From Kalaharituber pfeilii (lineage: Eukaryota; Ascomycota; Pezizomycetes; Pezizales; Pezizaceae), in the NCBI GenBank assembly GCA_015179045.1, contig WHUZ01000192.1, positions 1 through 38,172 on the forward strand: a stretch of DNA of 38,172 nt, read 5' to 3'. A program made the position numbers and the translations under genes. Shown here piece after piece: positions 29,719 through 38,172 of this stretch (positions within the stretch are counted from its first letter, which is position 1; the number at the start of each line of letters is the position of its first letter). The notes under the pieces were generated by a model that saw nothing but the letters and a program-made list of their open reading frames with translations, was not told the DNA's origin and made no database searches.

Positions 29719-32700
29719 TCATGGGTACTTTGCATGGAATTCCCTGATAGACTCCAGCGAGCGTTGTAGGTTACCAATTGGTTCCCAAGTGTCCTCATCT
29801 TCATTGTACCCCTGCCAGCGGATTCGGTATTTGACCTGGCCCCGGACCTTGTGGCTGTTGACGACGTGGTCGACATCGTAGTAGAGTTCTTCGTCATCAT
29901 CAAGGTCCGTATTGTCTCGACTGTGAAAGAGCTTAAGAAGGCTGACATGGATGATACTATGTAGTCACATACCTTTAGGCAGCTGAAGTTCGTACACATG
30001 ATGACTGACAACCCTTTTCACTTCATAGGGACCGATGTACTTATTGGTGAGTGCCCGGTTGTTGCCTGACTTAACTTGTAGGTTTCGCCGGTCAACAAGC
30101 ACTTTATCACCTACTCTGAATTCTCAGTAAAGAGCTTCGACCTCTTACTATTAATCTTCTTAAGAGTATCATGTACCTAGTTGTGTACGGTATTCATCCT
30201 ATGTACCCAGTCCTCGGCCGCTGGTAAGGCGAAAGTATGCTCATTCGAGACATGTATCATTTTTGGGTTAAATCTATATAGGCTCTCGAATGGAGTATAA
30301 TCATGGGTCGATGACTTGGAAGTATTATACGTATACTCCGCTAGAGGCAACCAAGTAACCTAACGGTTTTGCCTATCATGACAGAAGATGCGTAAGTACT
30401 GCTTGAGGGTTTGTATTGCGCGCTCCGATAGTCCATCAGTCTGCGGATGGTAGAGAGTGGAAAGCCGAAGTTTGATATTGAGCTGCTGGTTGATACCCTT
30501 TCAGCAGGTTCAGGCAAATTACAGTCCTCGGTCAGATGTAATAGCTTGTGAGAGGCCATAGTGTCACCAGATGTTGTTAATAAAGGCTGAAGCTATATCC
30601 ATAGACGTCCAAGTAGTCTTTATCAGTATATATCGTTGGACCTTGGTAAAACAGTCCGTGATGACGAAGGATCGCATTGTAACCTTCAGATTCTGAGTAA
30701 CTCTCTGACAAAATCCATTGCTACTTCCTCAAAAGGCTTAACTCCAGTCGGCATTGGCATTAATTGAGTTTGGCGAGCATGCCGGTCAGCCTTCGCTTTT
30801 TGGCATGCTGTACAACTGGCAACGTATGTTTGTGTGGCTTCTTTCCATCCATCCCAGTAAAAGTTCCTGGATACCATCTCCTGAGTGCGATGCACCCCTC
30901 AGTACCCAGCCACTTCTGAATTATAGCATTCTTTCAGGACAACTATTCTATGTTGTTCTAGTACCACCAGGAGCCCATCCCTTCTTTCCCAATCCTTGGT
31001 ATCGATCCCCTCTACTTCAGCCCCTTCTACCTTGCTGGGATCGCCATTAATAAGTAATTGCCCGTCTTTTAGGAGCTGAACTTCCAGGCCAGCGGATTCG
31101 TCACCAGTCCAACGTGATATAGCATCAGCCTTCCCATTATCACTTCCCTTGCGGTAAATAATAGTAAAGTTCAACTCGCACATCTTCATATACCAGTTAG
31201 CTTGCTGGGAGTTAAGCTTCTGCTTGGTGGTGAAGTACTGTAAGCCGTAGTAATCTGTATAAATATTGACATGTATCCCCTGCAGCTAGGTGTACCACTT
31301 TTTGCAGCAGTTGACTATCGCTAACAGCTCCTTGTCGTGGATGGGTAGTTGCGCTCAGCTATGTTAAGGGCTCGTAAGTGGAAGTTGACTGGGTGAAGCA
31401 TTTTAGTTGCGTTTTCCTCATAATATTGGGACAGAATACCAGCAAGGGCTTAGTTAGAGGCATTGGTTTCTATAATCGTCTTCAGGCTTCTATCCATAGG
31501 CACAGTACTGGGCAGATATAAAGGCTTCCTTCAGCTCATCAAATAACTGCTGCTATGCATCACCCCAAGAAAATGGTACGTTGCCTGTGAGGATTGTAAG
31601 CGGTTTGGCTCTGGTGCTGTAGTTTTTGATGACAGGGTAGTAATAGTTGGTGAAACCTAGGAATTTCTGGATTGCCTTCTTCTTAGTGGGTGTTAGCCAA
31701 TCGGTAATAGTACTGAGCTTGTGAGGGTCTATCTTGATCTCCTTCCTATTGATAATATGGCCAAGGAAGACTGTTTCTTGCACGTAGAATTCCGTCTTGG
31801 CCAGGTTTATGGCTAGGCTATGGTCAAGTAGCAGTTGTAGGATTCGTTCCACGATTTTTTGATGTTCGGCCTCAGTCTTTCCTCCATGGACCAAGATGTC
31901 ATCCAAGTATATATAACACCATCAACATCCTTCAGGATTTCATCCATCATCTCCTGAAAACTCGTGGGTACATTAACAAGCCCAAACGGCATAACAGTAT
32001 ACTCAAACAAGCCCTTCTTGGTTTTAAAGGCGATCTTCCACTCATCGCCTGACTTGATTTAAATAAGATAATAGCCATTCTTAAGGTCCAGTTTGGTAAA
32101 GTATTTACTGCCACATGTCTTTTCCAGAAGGTCTAGTATGAGTGGGAGGGGGTACCGATTTGGTACTGTGATCTTGTTGAGGCCTCTATAGTTCACACAT
32201 AAATGGAGAGAACCATCCTTTTTCTGGACAAAGAGTATCGGTGCACCAGCCACAGATTTTGAACACCGGATCTTACCGATAGGCAGATGCTCTTCCAGAT
32301 ACCTCTGCAGGGCTTCATCTTCCTCCCAAGTGGTCTTGTATATCAGGCCATTAGGTACTCTAGTATTAGGATCATTGAGCAGGATCTCATGATCCCAGGG
32401 TCAGTGAGGTGGTAGTCTGGCTGCTTGTTCCTCTGAAAACACTTGAGCGTAACGTTCGTAATGTTCGCATGCGTCAATCATTAGTAGTATATCGCCTTCT
32501 TCTAAGAGTTTTTTTGCTAAGTCTAAAACAGAAACTGACAGTAAAATAATCTCATCGTAAGGAACAACAAAATTAAGGAAATTATGGACCAAATGCCTGT
32601 TTTCATAATCAACAGAGAAACTTTTTCTTCCTAACCAAGATAATCCTAACAACACTTCTCTATTACCAATATCCAAATATTCTGCATCAAAGTCAAGTAC

Positions 32701-32994
32701 AGTCCTAGAGATCACATTACCTGATTTATCTTGAACACTAAAAAAAGCAAACACAGTATTTAAGACCTTTATTCCACCTTCCAGGCAGCTTCTGTCTCTC
32801 TGCTATATATTTATACATCTAGCCCAGTCTTTCTAACCCAGTTTTCTACCTAAAGACAAAGAAACGACAGAAGCAGATACACCAGGGTCAATGAGAGCTT
32901 GGATCTTTGTTCCTGAGGGTTGGAACTCAATATCCATTGCTAGAAGTGGGTGGTATTCTGGGGACTTCCCAACAGTGCTTTGGGTGCCACTCAT
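29719..32994 (-). pseudogene. Element E pol: protease, RT, RNase H, integrase, chromodomain
   Basis: A candidate ATG at 32994 overlaps the gag stop (ATGA). Protease-like IQALIDPGVSASVVS has D-P-G (32881-32889) for the usual D-S/T-G. RT: FVQKKDGSLHLCVNYRGLNK (~32200), FTKLDLKNGYYLI (~32070), [18 protein letters not shown] (~31960), LDDILVHGG with both Asp kept (31895-31906) just after a 1-nt frameshift, and FLGHIINRKEIK. RNase H: IYTDYYGLQYFTT (~31260) and GSDNGKADAISRW (~31120). Integrase: GVHRTQEM...YVASCTACQKAK (HHCC, ~30790-30900), EVAMDFVREL, a frameshift at ~30690, AITSDRG (~30530), LYHPQTDGLSERAIQTLKQY with the catalytic Glu (~30430) and NKYIGPYEVKRVV (GPY/F, ~30030). Chromodomain at the C-terminus, stop at 29719-29721. 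Several stops fall at Trp/Gln codons. All catalytic residues except the protease serine/threonine are visible. Confidence 0.92.
29722..29883 (-). other. Chromodomain of element E
   Basis: 54 uninterrupted codons: YYDVDHVVNSHKVRGQVKYR, then IRWQGYNEDEDTWEPIGNL and ESIREFHAKYP. The aromatic positions (Y, W, W of RWQGY and TWEP) of the chromodomain fold are kept. In chromoviruses this domain steers integration to chromatin bearing histone marks such as H3K9 methylation. Confidence 0.93.
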
Positions 32995-34835
32995 TCTTTT
33001 CTCGAATCACTGTGGATTGACTCATTCTCTGTATTGAGTTCTATAATACAGATGGTGGGCCTATCAGTAGTATGTTTCTTCTTGGTTGGACGCTCGACTC
33101 GGTCCTCTAGGGATTTGACTACCCCTTTTTCTTGTTTGACCTTTGTAAGTGGCTTCTTCGACTGATCAGGCTTGCATGTCCATCCTAGGAAGCAGTTCGA
33201 TGTTGGGTGGTTATCTCCTCCACAATGGATACACACTCCATCTCTCTTTCTGCGATTCTTAACCTCGTCTGGTACATTGTCATTATTTTTTGGATTCTCC
33301 AGGGTGTACCCTTCTTGAGAAACGGCCTGTAGTATGGTGGTGGTCACCCTTCCCGATGTTTGCTTACACTTATTGATGGAGGACCTGTGCGAGGAGGAGT
33401 AGGAGGTCTTGGAGGCATAGGTAGCAATGGATATAGCTTTTTCCTTCCATAGAGACCAGTTTGTCATAGCGTCTGGATGCCCTACTATATAGTTTGCGAT
33501 TATAGTGTCGATGTTCTTCATAACGAACCTGATTAGGACCTTATCCTCTAATCTTGCCGAAAAGTTCCATTCATCGATGTCGGTGAGGTAGGAGCGAATA
33601 TCCTTTGCTTGGTGAGTATTGTAGATCTTTCGAGCTTTTTTAGCTTTGTCTTGTTTATCCTAGTATTGCTTGTGAAATTGCTCCGTACATTCCTGCCAGT
33701 TCCATTCTGAATTCTGGTGGCGCCTCTACCAGGTTTTTGCAGATCCCTCCAGGTAGTGGGAAATCATTCTGTTCTTAGTTCTGTTACTCTCAACATTATA
33801 TACCTCGAAGTACTCCTCCATGGAGAAGAGGAAATCCTCCAGTTCATCATGCTTTCCAGAGAATGACTTTAGTTGCTTCACCTTGAGTGATGGTGAGCGG
33901 GACTTCGAATAGGACTGCCATCGGCAGTGACGAGACCCTGAGCGGTGGCGGGACCCCGAATGACTGCGGGAGAGTCTCTAACTTCGATTATTCGGTGGTG
34001 GTGGTGGTGGTAGTTGGTTCTGTTGCTGGTATAGGATGGTAGTGATCTGCTAGGTCAGTACATTTATCTGAGTGATTAATGTGGTCAGTTGGGTCCCCAT
34101 TTCCTATGACATCGTGGTTTGCAAGTTTTCAATTCTGCCATTTCTAGCCTGGGCTTCAGCTTCGAACCATTTATCTACCAAGTTAGCTAGTGTTTCGAAG
34201 TTGACTTTTACCAGCTCCTGGAGGTTCTTAATGTCCTGTTTCCTTGTCTGTAGCCACTCATTTCCAAGGTTCACAGTATCGGTCATTGCAGTTTCAGCAC
34301 TAGATTTCACATGTTTGGTTCTTTACTCTAGACTTCCTTTTACAAGGCTCGCTTCCTCTACGAAGGCTTTCATGAACTGGCTGCTTGAACCAGGGGCTGA
34401 CGGGCCAGGGGCTGCGGGTCGTGCTTGTTGCTTTCCTTTGGACACCTTGAAAGATGCTGTAGCTAATACTCTGGGGGTTGGCTGTGCGAGTATAGAGAAG
34501 CGGGTGACCTGTAGTAGCCCGGTGGGAAGGAATTGTTCCGGAATGGTATACTGAGTCAGTGGGGCATTCTATCCTTCAATCTGGCATGGGGCAGTATACT
34601 CGGCCTGACCGGGCTGGTTATCTACTGATTCGATCTGGTGGGGCTAGTTATCTGACAATCCAATCTGACAGGGCTAGTTATCTGACATCGCCACATCTTG
34701 GCCATCATTGGTAAGGTGGGGCCGGACTGTTTGAATAGATTGTACCGCTTTCGAGGCATCTCTAGACTCTTGGGGGGCGTGCTAGGAGCGGTTGGAGTAC
34801 TAAGAGAGGCAGGAGAGGGATCGTTAGGGCTCCAT
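32991..34835 (-). pseudogene. Element E gag with CCHC knuckle
   Basis: From the ATG at 34833-34835 one single frame runs 615 codons to the TGA at 32991-32993. It is broken only by about ten in-frame TAG/TAA codons, with no frameshift. Domains: an N-terminal region with three short repeats of a SDNxPxQIE-type unit (~34600-34690); a basic PAAPGPSAPG linker; a helical segment WLQTRKQDIKNLQELVKVNF (34104-34310); poly-Pro; an RS-rich stretch SRSHSGSRHRSGSRH (~33900-33975); a capsid block SFSGKHDELEDFLFSMEEYF (~33800-33870); then CIHCGGDNHPTSNC, a perfect C-X2-C-X4-H-X4-C knuckle (33192-33233), and a Lys-rich tail. Gag packages the element RNA. Confidence 0.92.
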
Positions 34836-34873
34836 TGACAATGGGTATGAGAAAAAAAAAGAATAAAGGTACT

Positions 34874-34883
34874 AGCAGTGTAA
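34874..34883 (-). promoter_or_regulatory. Element E putative self-priming site
   Basis: Coding strand TT then ACACTGCT directly inside the 5' LTR. The complement AGCAGTGT is the R motif of B, F and the relic at 3717. In E the two LTR copies read AGCAGTAT and AGGAGTGT, each one change away. E differs from A at one base of the site and, correspondingly, at the paired base of R. Confidence 0.6.
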
Positions 34884-35582
34884 TATCAGTATAGGCATCG
34901 CTAGACTCACGAAAGTAGTACTGGTTTTCCGTGAAGGCAGCAAAGCAGACGGCAGAGGTTACACAAGAGTGTTTTCAAGTGAGAGACTTAGAATACTGCT
35001 TGTGTCTTGATTTCCTTCTAGCTAACTGTTCAGCTCGTTTATATAGACTTCCGGCTGTCCATACATAACTAGTCAATTGATAGTAACATGACGATGAAAT
35101 ACTAAGGCATACAGGCAGACAAACGTAACAGAAAACACACATCAGGAAGGTCCGTAATAGCAGGAAAGGCATGAATCGTAATAGAAGCATGTATTAGAAA
35201 GGTCTGTAGTAGCTGGAAAGGCATGGACGTAATGGAGGCATGCATTAGGAAGGTCTACGGTAGCCGGAAAGGTGTGAAACGTAATGGAGGCATGCATTAG
35301 AAAGGTCTGCAGTAGCTGGAAAAGTGTGAACGTAATGGAGGCATGTATTAGGAAGGTCTACGGTAGCCGGAAAGATGTGAACATAATAGAAAACATGCAT
35401 CCGGAAGGTCTGTAATGCATGTGCGCATATTGGTAGACCATGTGCAACTTCAACACACACTTTAGTAGGCAACCGCCATTTAGCAGTGGACATTGCCTAA
35501 TGGTGATTAGTCACATCTTTAGCATATGTCTCTGGCAGTGCTTCCGAAAACCGACTTTATAAGTCTTACCTTACTCATAACA
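34884..35582 (-). repeat. Element E 5' LTR with promoter
   Basis: 699 bp. TATA at 35039-35045 (minus strand TATATAAACGAGC). R motif at 34993-35000 (plus strand ATACTGCT), 45 nt downstream. Five 51-bp repeats at about 35147-35410 upstream of the TATA. The inner end is decayed to TATCAGTATAGG. Confidence 0.95.
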
Positions 35583-35587
35583 AAAGG
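35583..35587. repeat. Target site duplication of element E, right copy (AAAGG)
   Basis: Exact copy of 28678-28682; D gag resumes after it. Confidence 0.93.
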
Positions 35588-38172
35588 CAACTGATGTATC
35601 AAGTGGGTATAAGATTACGTCATACTGCAAAAAGAAGTGGTGGAACCATAAGTGATGGGAGAAGTGGTAGAAACTCAACCGAAGCTAAAGAAAGAAGACA
35701 AAGGGGAAGTAAAATGCCCTAGAGTCATGAATCCACTCTCTCGAGCAGCCTAAAAAGACTCTGGCCACCTCGAGATATAGGCCATTAACGGATCCAAGAG
35801 GATCACTGGACTGTCTGACTTGGAGAATGAGATGGGGACCCTGCTCAGTTGGGTACAACTCCCCATCACAGCGACCTCCTCAGTTACAAGATAAAATTTA
35901 AAACTGGGAAAACCGTTAGGGCTATTGTGGACTGTACAGCCTCTGTGCCAATTGTTTCTTTGGTACTGGATGAGAAGTTAAGATTGGGGCTATGAAGCAA
36001 GGCCTGCACTGATCAAGCAAGGTGATGATTTGTTGTTAATACCTCGTTTTCGTTTTCTGGCATCCCAGTTTCTGATTCTGTTTCTTCTGCTTTGGATTAT
36101 GTACATCCTATTAGCATTTCAGGAAAACCTGATAAGCCTCAATTTATTTTATTTCGTCTTCTGTTTTGAATGCGTCTCCAGGAAAGGAATTTATTTTCGA
36201 TTTTGATACCGAAGTTATATTGGAGAATGCATCATTAGTTTATCCTAGTTAATAACTTTTCGATTGATTGTATTAATAGTGTTTTGAAGTTATAGCATGT
36301 TTAATAGTCCTTGCATTTACAATGATTTGCTTTCTATTCTTTCTGATGATATTGACACTTTCAAGGAGGGTAATATTCTGTTGATTGATGTACACGAGCA
36401 CTACTCGTGAATACTTTAATGTTTTCTCTGATAAACAGGCATGCCATTTACCCCCTCACCAAAATTTGGACCATGAAATCCCTCTGAGAATCCAAATGCG
36501 AAGACTCCCTATGGTACAGTATACCTGGTACGAAGATTAGGCCCTTTAGAGGTATATCATCGAACACCTACTAGCAGGAAAGATACGAAAGTTAAGGTTG
36601 AAAAGCAGCTTTTACTGATTTTTTTTTTTTCTGAAGAAAGATGGGTCCTTCCGACCGTGCATTGACTATAAGACACTAAACAGACTCACCATTCCGAGCA
36701 AACACTCTTTGCTCTTAATGTCGGAACTCCTCAAGAGACCTGAGGTAGCGACAAATAAAAGATGGCTGTCAAATATATTTAAAGGCCTATTCGAAGTATA
36801 CAGTCATACTTATTAGCGCATCCGCTTCCTTCTAGGAAATGATGGATGAGATTCTTACTGGTATCGATGGAGTTGTTTAGTACTAGGATGACATCTTAAT
36901 CTATGAAGATAAAAACTAAATAAGACCAGTAAAGGATAAGTGGAAGAAGTGCTTACTAAAGTTGAGCAAACATGGGCTTGTAGTCAAGCTGGCCAAGTGT
37001 GAGTGCCATGTGCATGAAACCATATTCCTTGGTCATTTTATTAATAGCCTCGAGGTTAAGATGGACCCAGCCAAACTCTTTACCATTCGTAACTGGCCAC
37101 AGCTAAAGAAGAAAGAGGTACAAGCCTCTCTAGGCTTGGCAAAACTACTATCGCCGATTCTTTCTCAATTATTACTGCCGATTTATTCGCAACTACTACT
37201 GCCAACTCTTTGCTAACTACTACTGCCAATTTATTTTGAATTACTCCACTACAACCCAACTGCGTATAAGCCTTGACTAGAAACATACACTTTATTTAGG
37301 AGGCACAGAGCAGTGAGCTGCTTTTATAGAAAGACAAATTCATAAGTGCTTCATACTGCGCGATAGTTCGATCGATCCCTGCCTACGATTATGAAACCGA
37401 CTGCTCAGACCAGGCACTCACTTTTGTTTTGAGGCTTAAAATGATATTACCGAAACTATAATCCTTTACCCATATGATTACTACTCCCAAATACTAACCC
37501 CTGCCGAACGAAACTACTTTATCCATGATAACGAACTACTACAATCTTCAATTTGTCTGTACAAGAAATGGCTATCGGGAATTAAGTTTACTATCCTTAC
37601 TAACTACCACGTACTACAGTACCTCATCACCAAACAATGCCTTAACAGCCAGCAATCCAACTAGAGCCAGAAACTTTCCAAATTTAATTATATCAGCCTA
37701 ATAGCAAAGCCGACGCTCTCTCACGATGAACTGATGATACCATCTCTGGCAGCATTGAACAACTATTTAAAGATGGGCAATACTGGTTGACGAAGAAGCA
37801 GGTGAAGTGGACGATGCATGGACTAATATCCTAGGGGTCAACTGTAATTAAGTAAGGAATGATGACAGATCCAATATAGTACTTGAATAGTATTGACTAG
37901 AAGTATTACGAGGTTGATAATGCCATGACAGTAGCGTAGCTTGATACTAGAGTGTACATCGAATACAGGAACTCCTCTCTTAGAACTTCTTACTAGGACA
38001 GCTGGAAAGATCAAGTAGCCGATTATGTCACCAGTTGTGCAGCCTGCTGTGAAGGCCAAAGCCAACCGACATCTGGGGCAAACTAGACTTATGCCAGTAC
38101 TTACTAGTACAAGCCTTGGGAGGAGATAGCTATAGACTTTGTTAGAGAACTACTAGAATCCGAGAGCTTTAA
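35588..38172 (+). pseudogene. Element D gag end and pol, truncated by the window
   Basis: After E, the gag tail continues (QLMYQVGIRLRHTAK, then a small local duplication not in A). The protease-like block is KFKTGKTVRAIVDCTASVPIVS (~35900-35960; D-C-T instead of D-S/T-G). RT: KKDGSFRPCIDYKTLNRLT (~36634), Tyr-stop-Asp-Asp at 36881-36892 (both Asp present, Leu codon now TAG) and CECHVHETIFLGHFIN (36962-37216 frame). It is followed by four 24-bp repeats (37143-37238), RNase H blocks YETDCSDQALT (~37390) and LITKQCLNSQQSN (~37625), then integrase DQVADYVTSCAACCEGQS (~38010) and EEIAIDFVRELLESESF at the very end. Stops and frameshifts are frequent. Confidence 0.85.
37143..37238 (+). repeat. 24-bp tandem repeat (x4) inside D pol
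   Basis: Units of the form AACTACTACTGCCRATTTAT(T)... at 37143, 37167, 37191 and 37215. A and B have two copies at the equivalent place, so D gained two units, keeping the frame length a multiple of three. They lie just C-terminal to the RT FLGFANYYRRF region. Confidence 0.85.

Larger units (their letters stand above)
28683..35582 (-). mobile_element. Element E: best-preserved full-length chromovirus
   Basis: 6900 bp with LTRs of 695 and 699 bp, perfect 5-bp duplication, polypurine tract and primer site. The coding strand is minus. Gag, protease-like region, RT, RNase H, integrase with GPY/F motif and a C-terminal chromodomain are all present in order. It is the youngest insertion of its nest (inside D, itself next to A in F). 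Inactivated by TAG/TAA stops in gag and pol and by at least two frameshifts (about 31910 and 30690). Confidence 0.95.
26751..38172 (+). mobile_element. Element D: chromovirus of the A family, plus strand, runs off the window, split by E
   Basis: 5' LTR 26751-27464, primer site, gag (27501-28682), element E at 28683-35582, then gag/pol resumes at 35588 and is cut by the window end inside integrase. In contrast to A and B it retains the length of the RT active-site codons and the bases after the first integrase Asp block. CpG-poor and full of stops, hence old. Confidence 0.88.

Noticed and set aside
29658..30011. Minus-strand ORF of 117 codons as a separate gene
   Set aside because: It is an off-frame reading over the end of E pol. 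The overlapping correct frame encodes the GPY/F end and the chromodomain.
34072..34554. Plus-strand ORF of 160 codons
   Set aside because: It is antisense to the continuous gag frame of E (minus strand), which has a knuckle and capsid-like blocks.
1..38172. Host protein-coding, tRNA or rRNA genes
   Set aside because: No stretch outside the mobile elements gave a recognisable domain, tRNA-type A/B boxes with a cloverleaf, or rRNA core sequence on either strand by eye.

Overview
The window looks like heterochromatic, transposon-packed DNA from a filamentous fungus. I see no intact host gene, no rRNA or tRNA gene and no bacterial-type operon. The evidence for a fungus is nested Ty3/gypsy retrotransposons with a chromodomain (chromoviruses), remnants of a fungal Tad1/I-like LINE, AT-rich minisatellites, and massive transition decay of every coding region. 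Decay is concentrated at CpG (CG to TG, CA or TA) and nearly all in-frame stops are TAG, TAA or TGA at expected CAG, CAA, CGA or TGG codons. That suggests a lineage with CpG methylation or a CpG-directed RIP-like process (for example Pezizomycetes or some basidiomycetes). The species cannot be named from the sequence.

Layout. 1-5.9 kb: old degraded DNA with a 278-bp MITE-like inverted-repeat element, a 9-bp satellite in two opposed arms, a ~55-bp minisatellite, a solo LTR relic and a minus-strand LINE reverse-transcriptase pseudogene. 5.9-6.4 and 17.2-18.9 kb: the two halves of a very decayed plus-strand gypsy-like relic (G), split by element B. 6398-17192: element B, a minus-strand chromovirus with a perfect 5-bp target duplication (CTAAA), itself split by a ~5-kb unclassified insertion C (about 8410-13400) full of satellites and a polyadenylated LINE-ORF1-like pseudogene. 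18922-20635: LTR and gag of a plus-strand element F. 20636-26577: element A, same family as B, minus strand, inserted in F. 26751-38172 (runs off the end): element D, a plus-strand relative of A and B, split by element E at 28683-35582. E is the best-preserved chromovirus, minus strand, with a perfect 5-bp duplication (AAAGG).

The elements can be read as a system. E still shows gag with a CCHC knuckle, protease-like region, RT with the DD pair, RNase H, HHCC and DDE integrase, GPY/F and a chromodomain, but has stops and at least two frameshifts. A and B share the same 4-nt loss in the RT active-site codons, the same 7-nt loss in integrase and the same large deletion of the integrase C-terminal half, yet integrated independently. 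They are therefore best explained as a non-autonomous lineage moved in trans. None of the elements has a tRNA-type TGG primer site next to the LTR. Instead all carry an 8-nt site (ACACYGCT and decayed forms) two bases inside the LTR that pairs with an 8-nt motif 45-49 nt downstream of the LTR TATA box, as expected for Tf1/sushi-type self-priming. Alignments were made by eye, so exact boundaries in decayed stretches are approximate.
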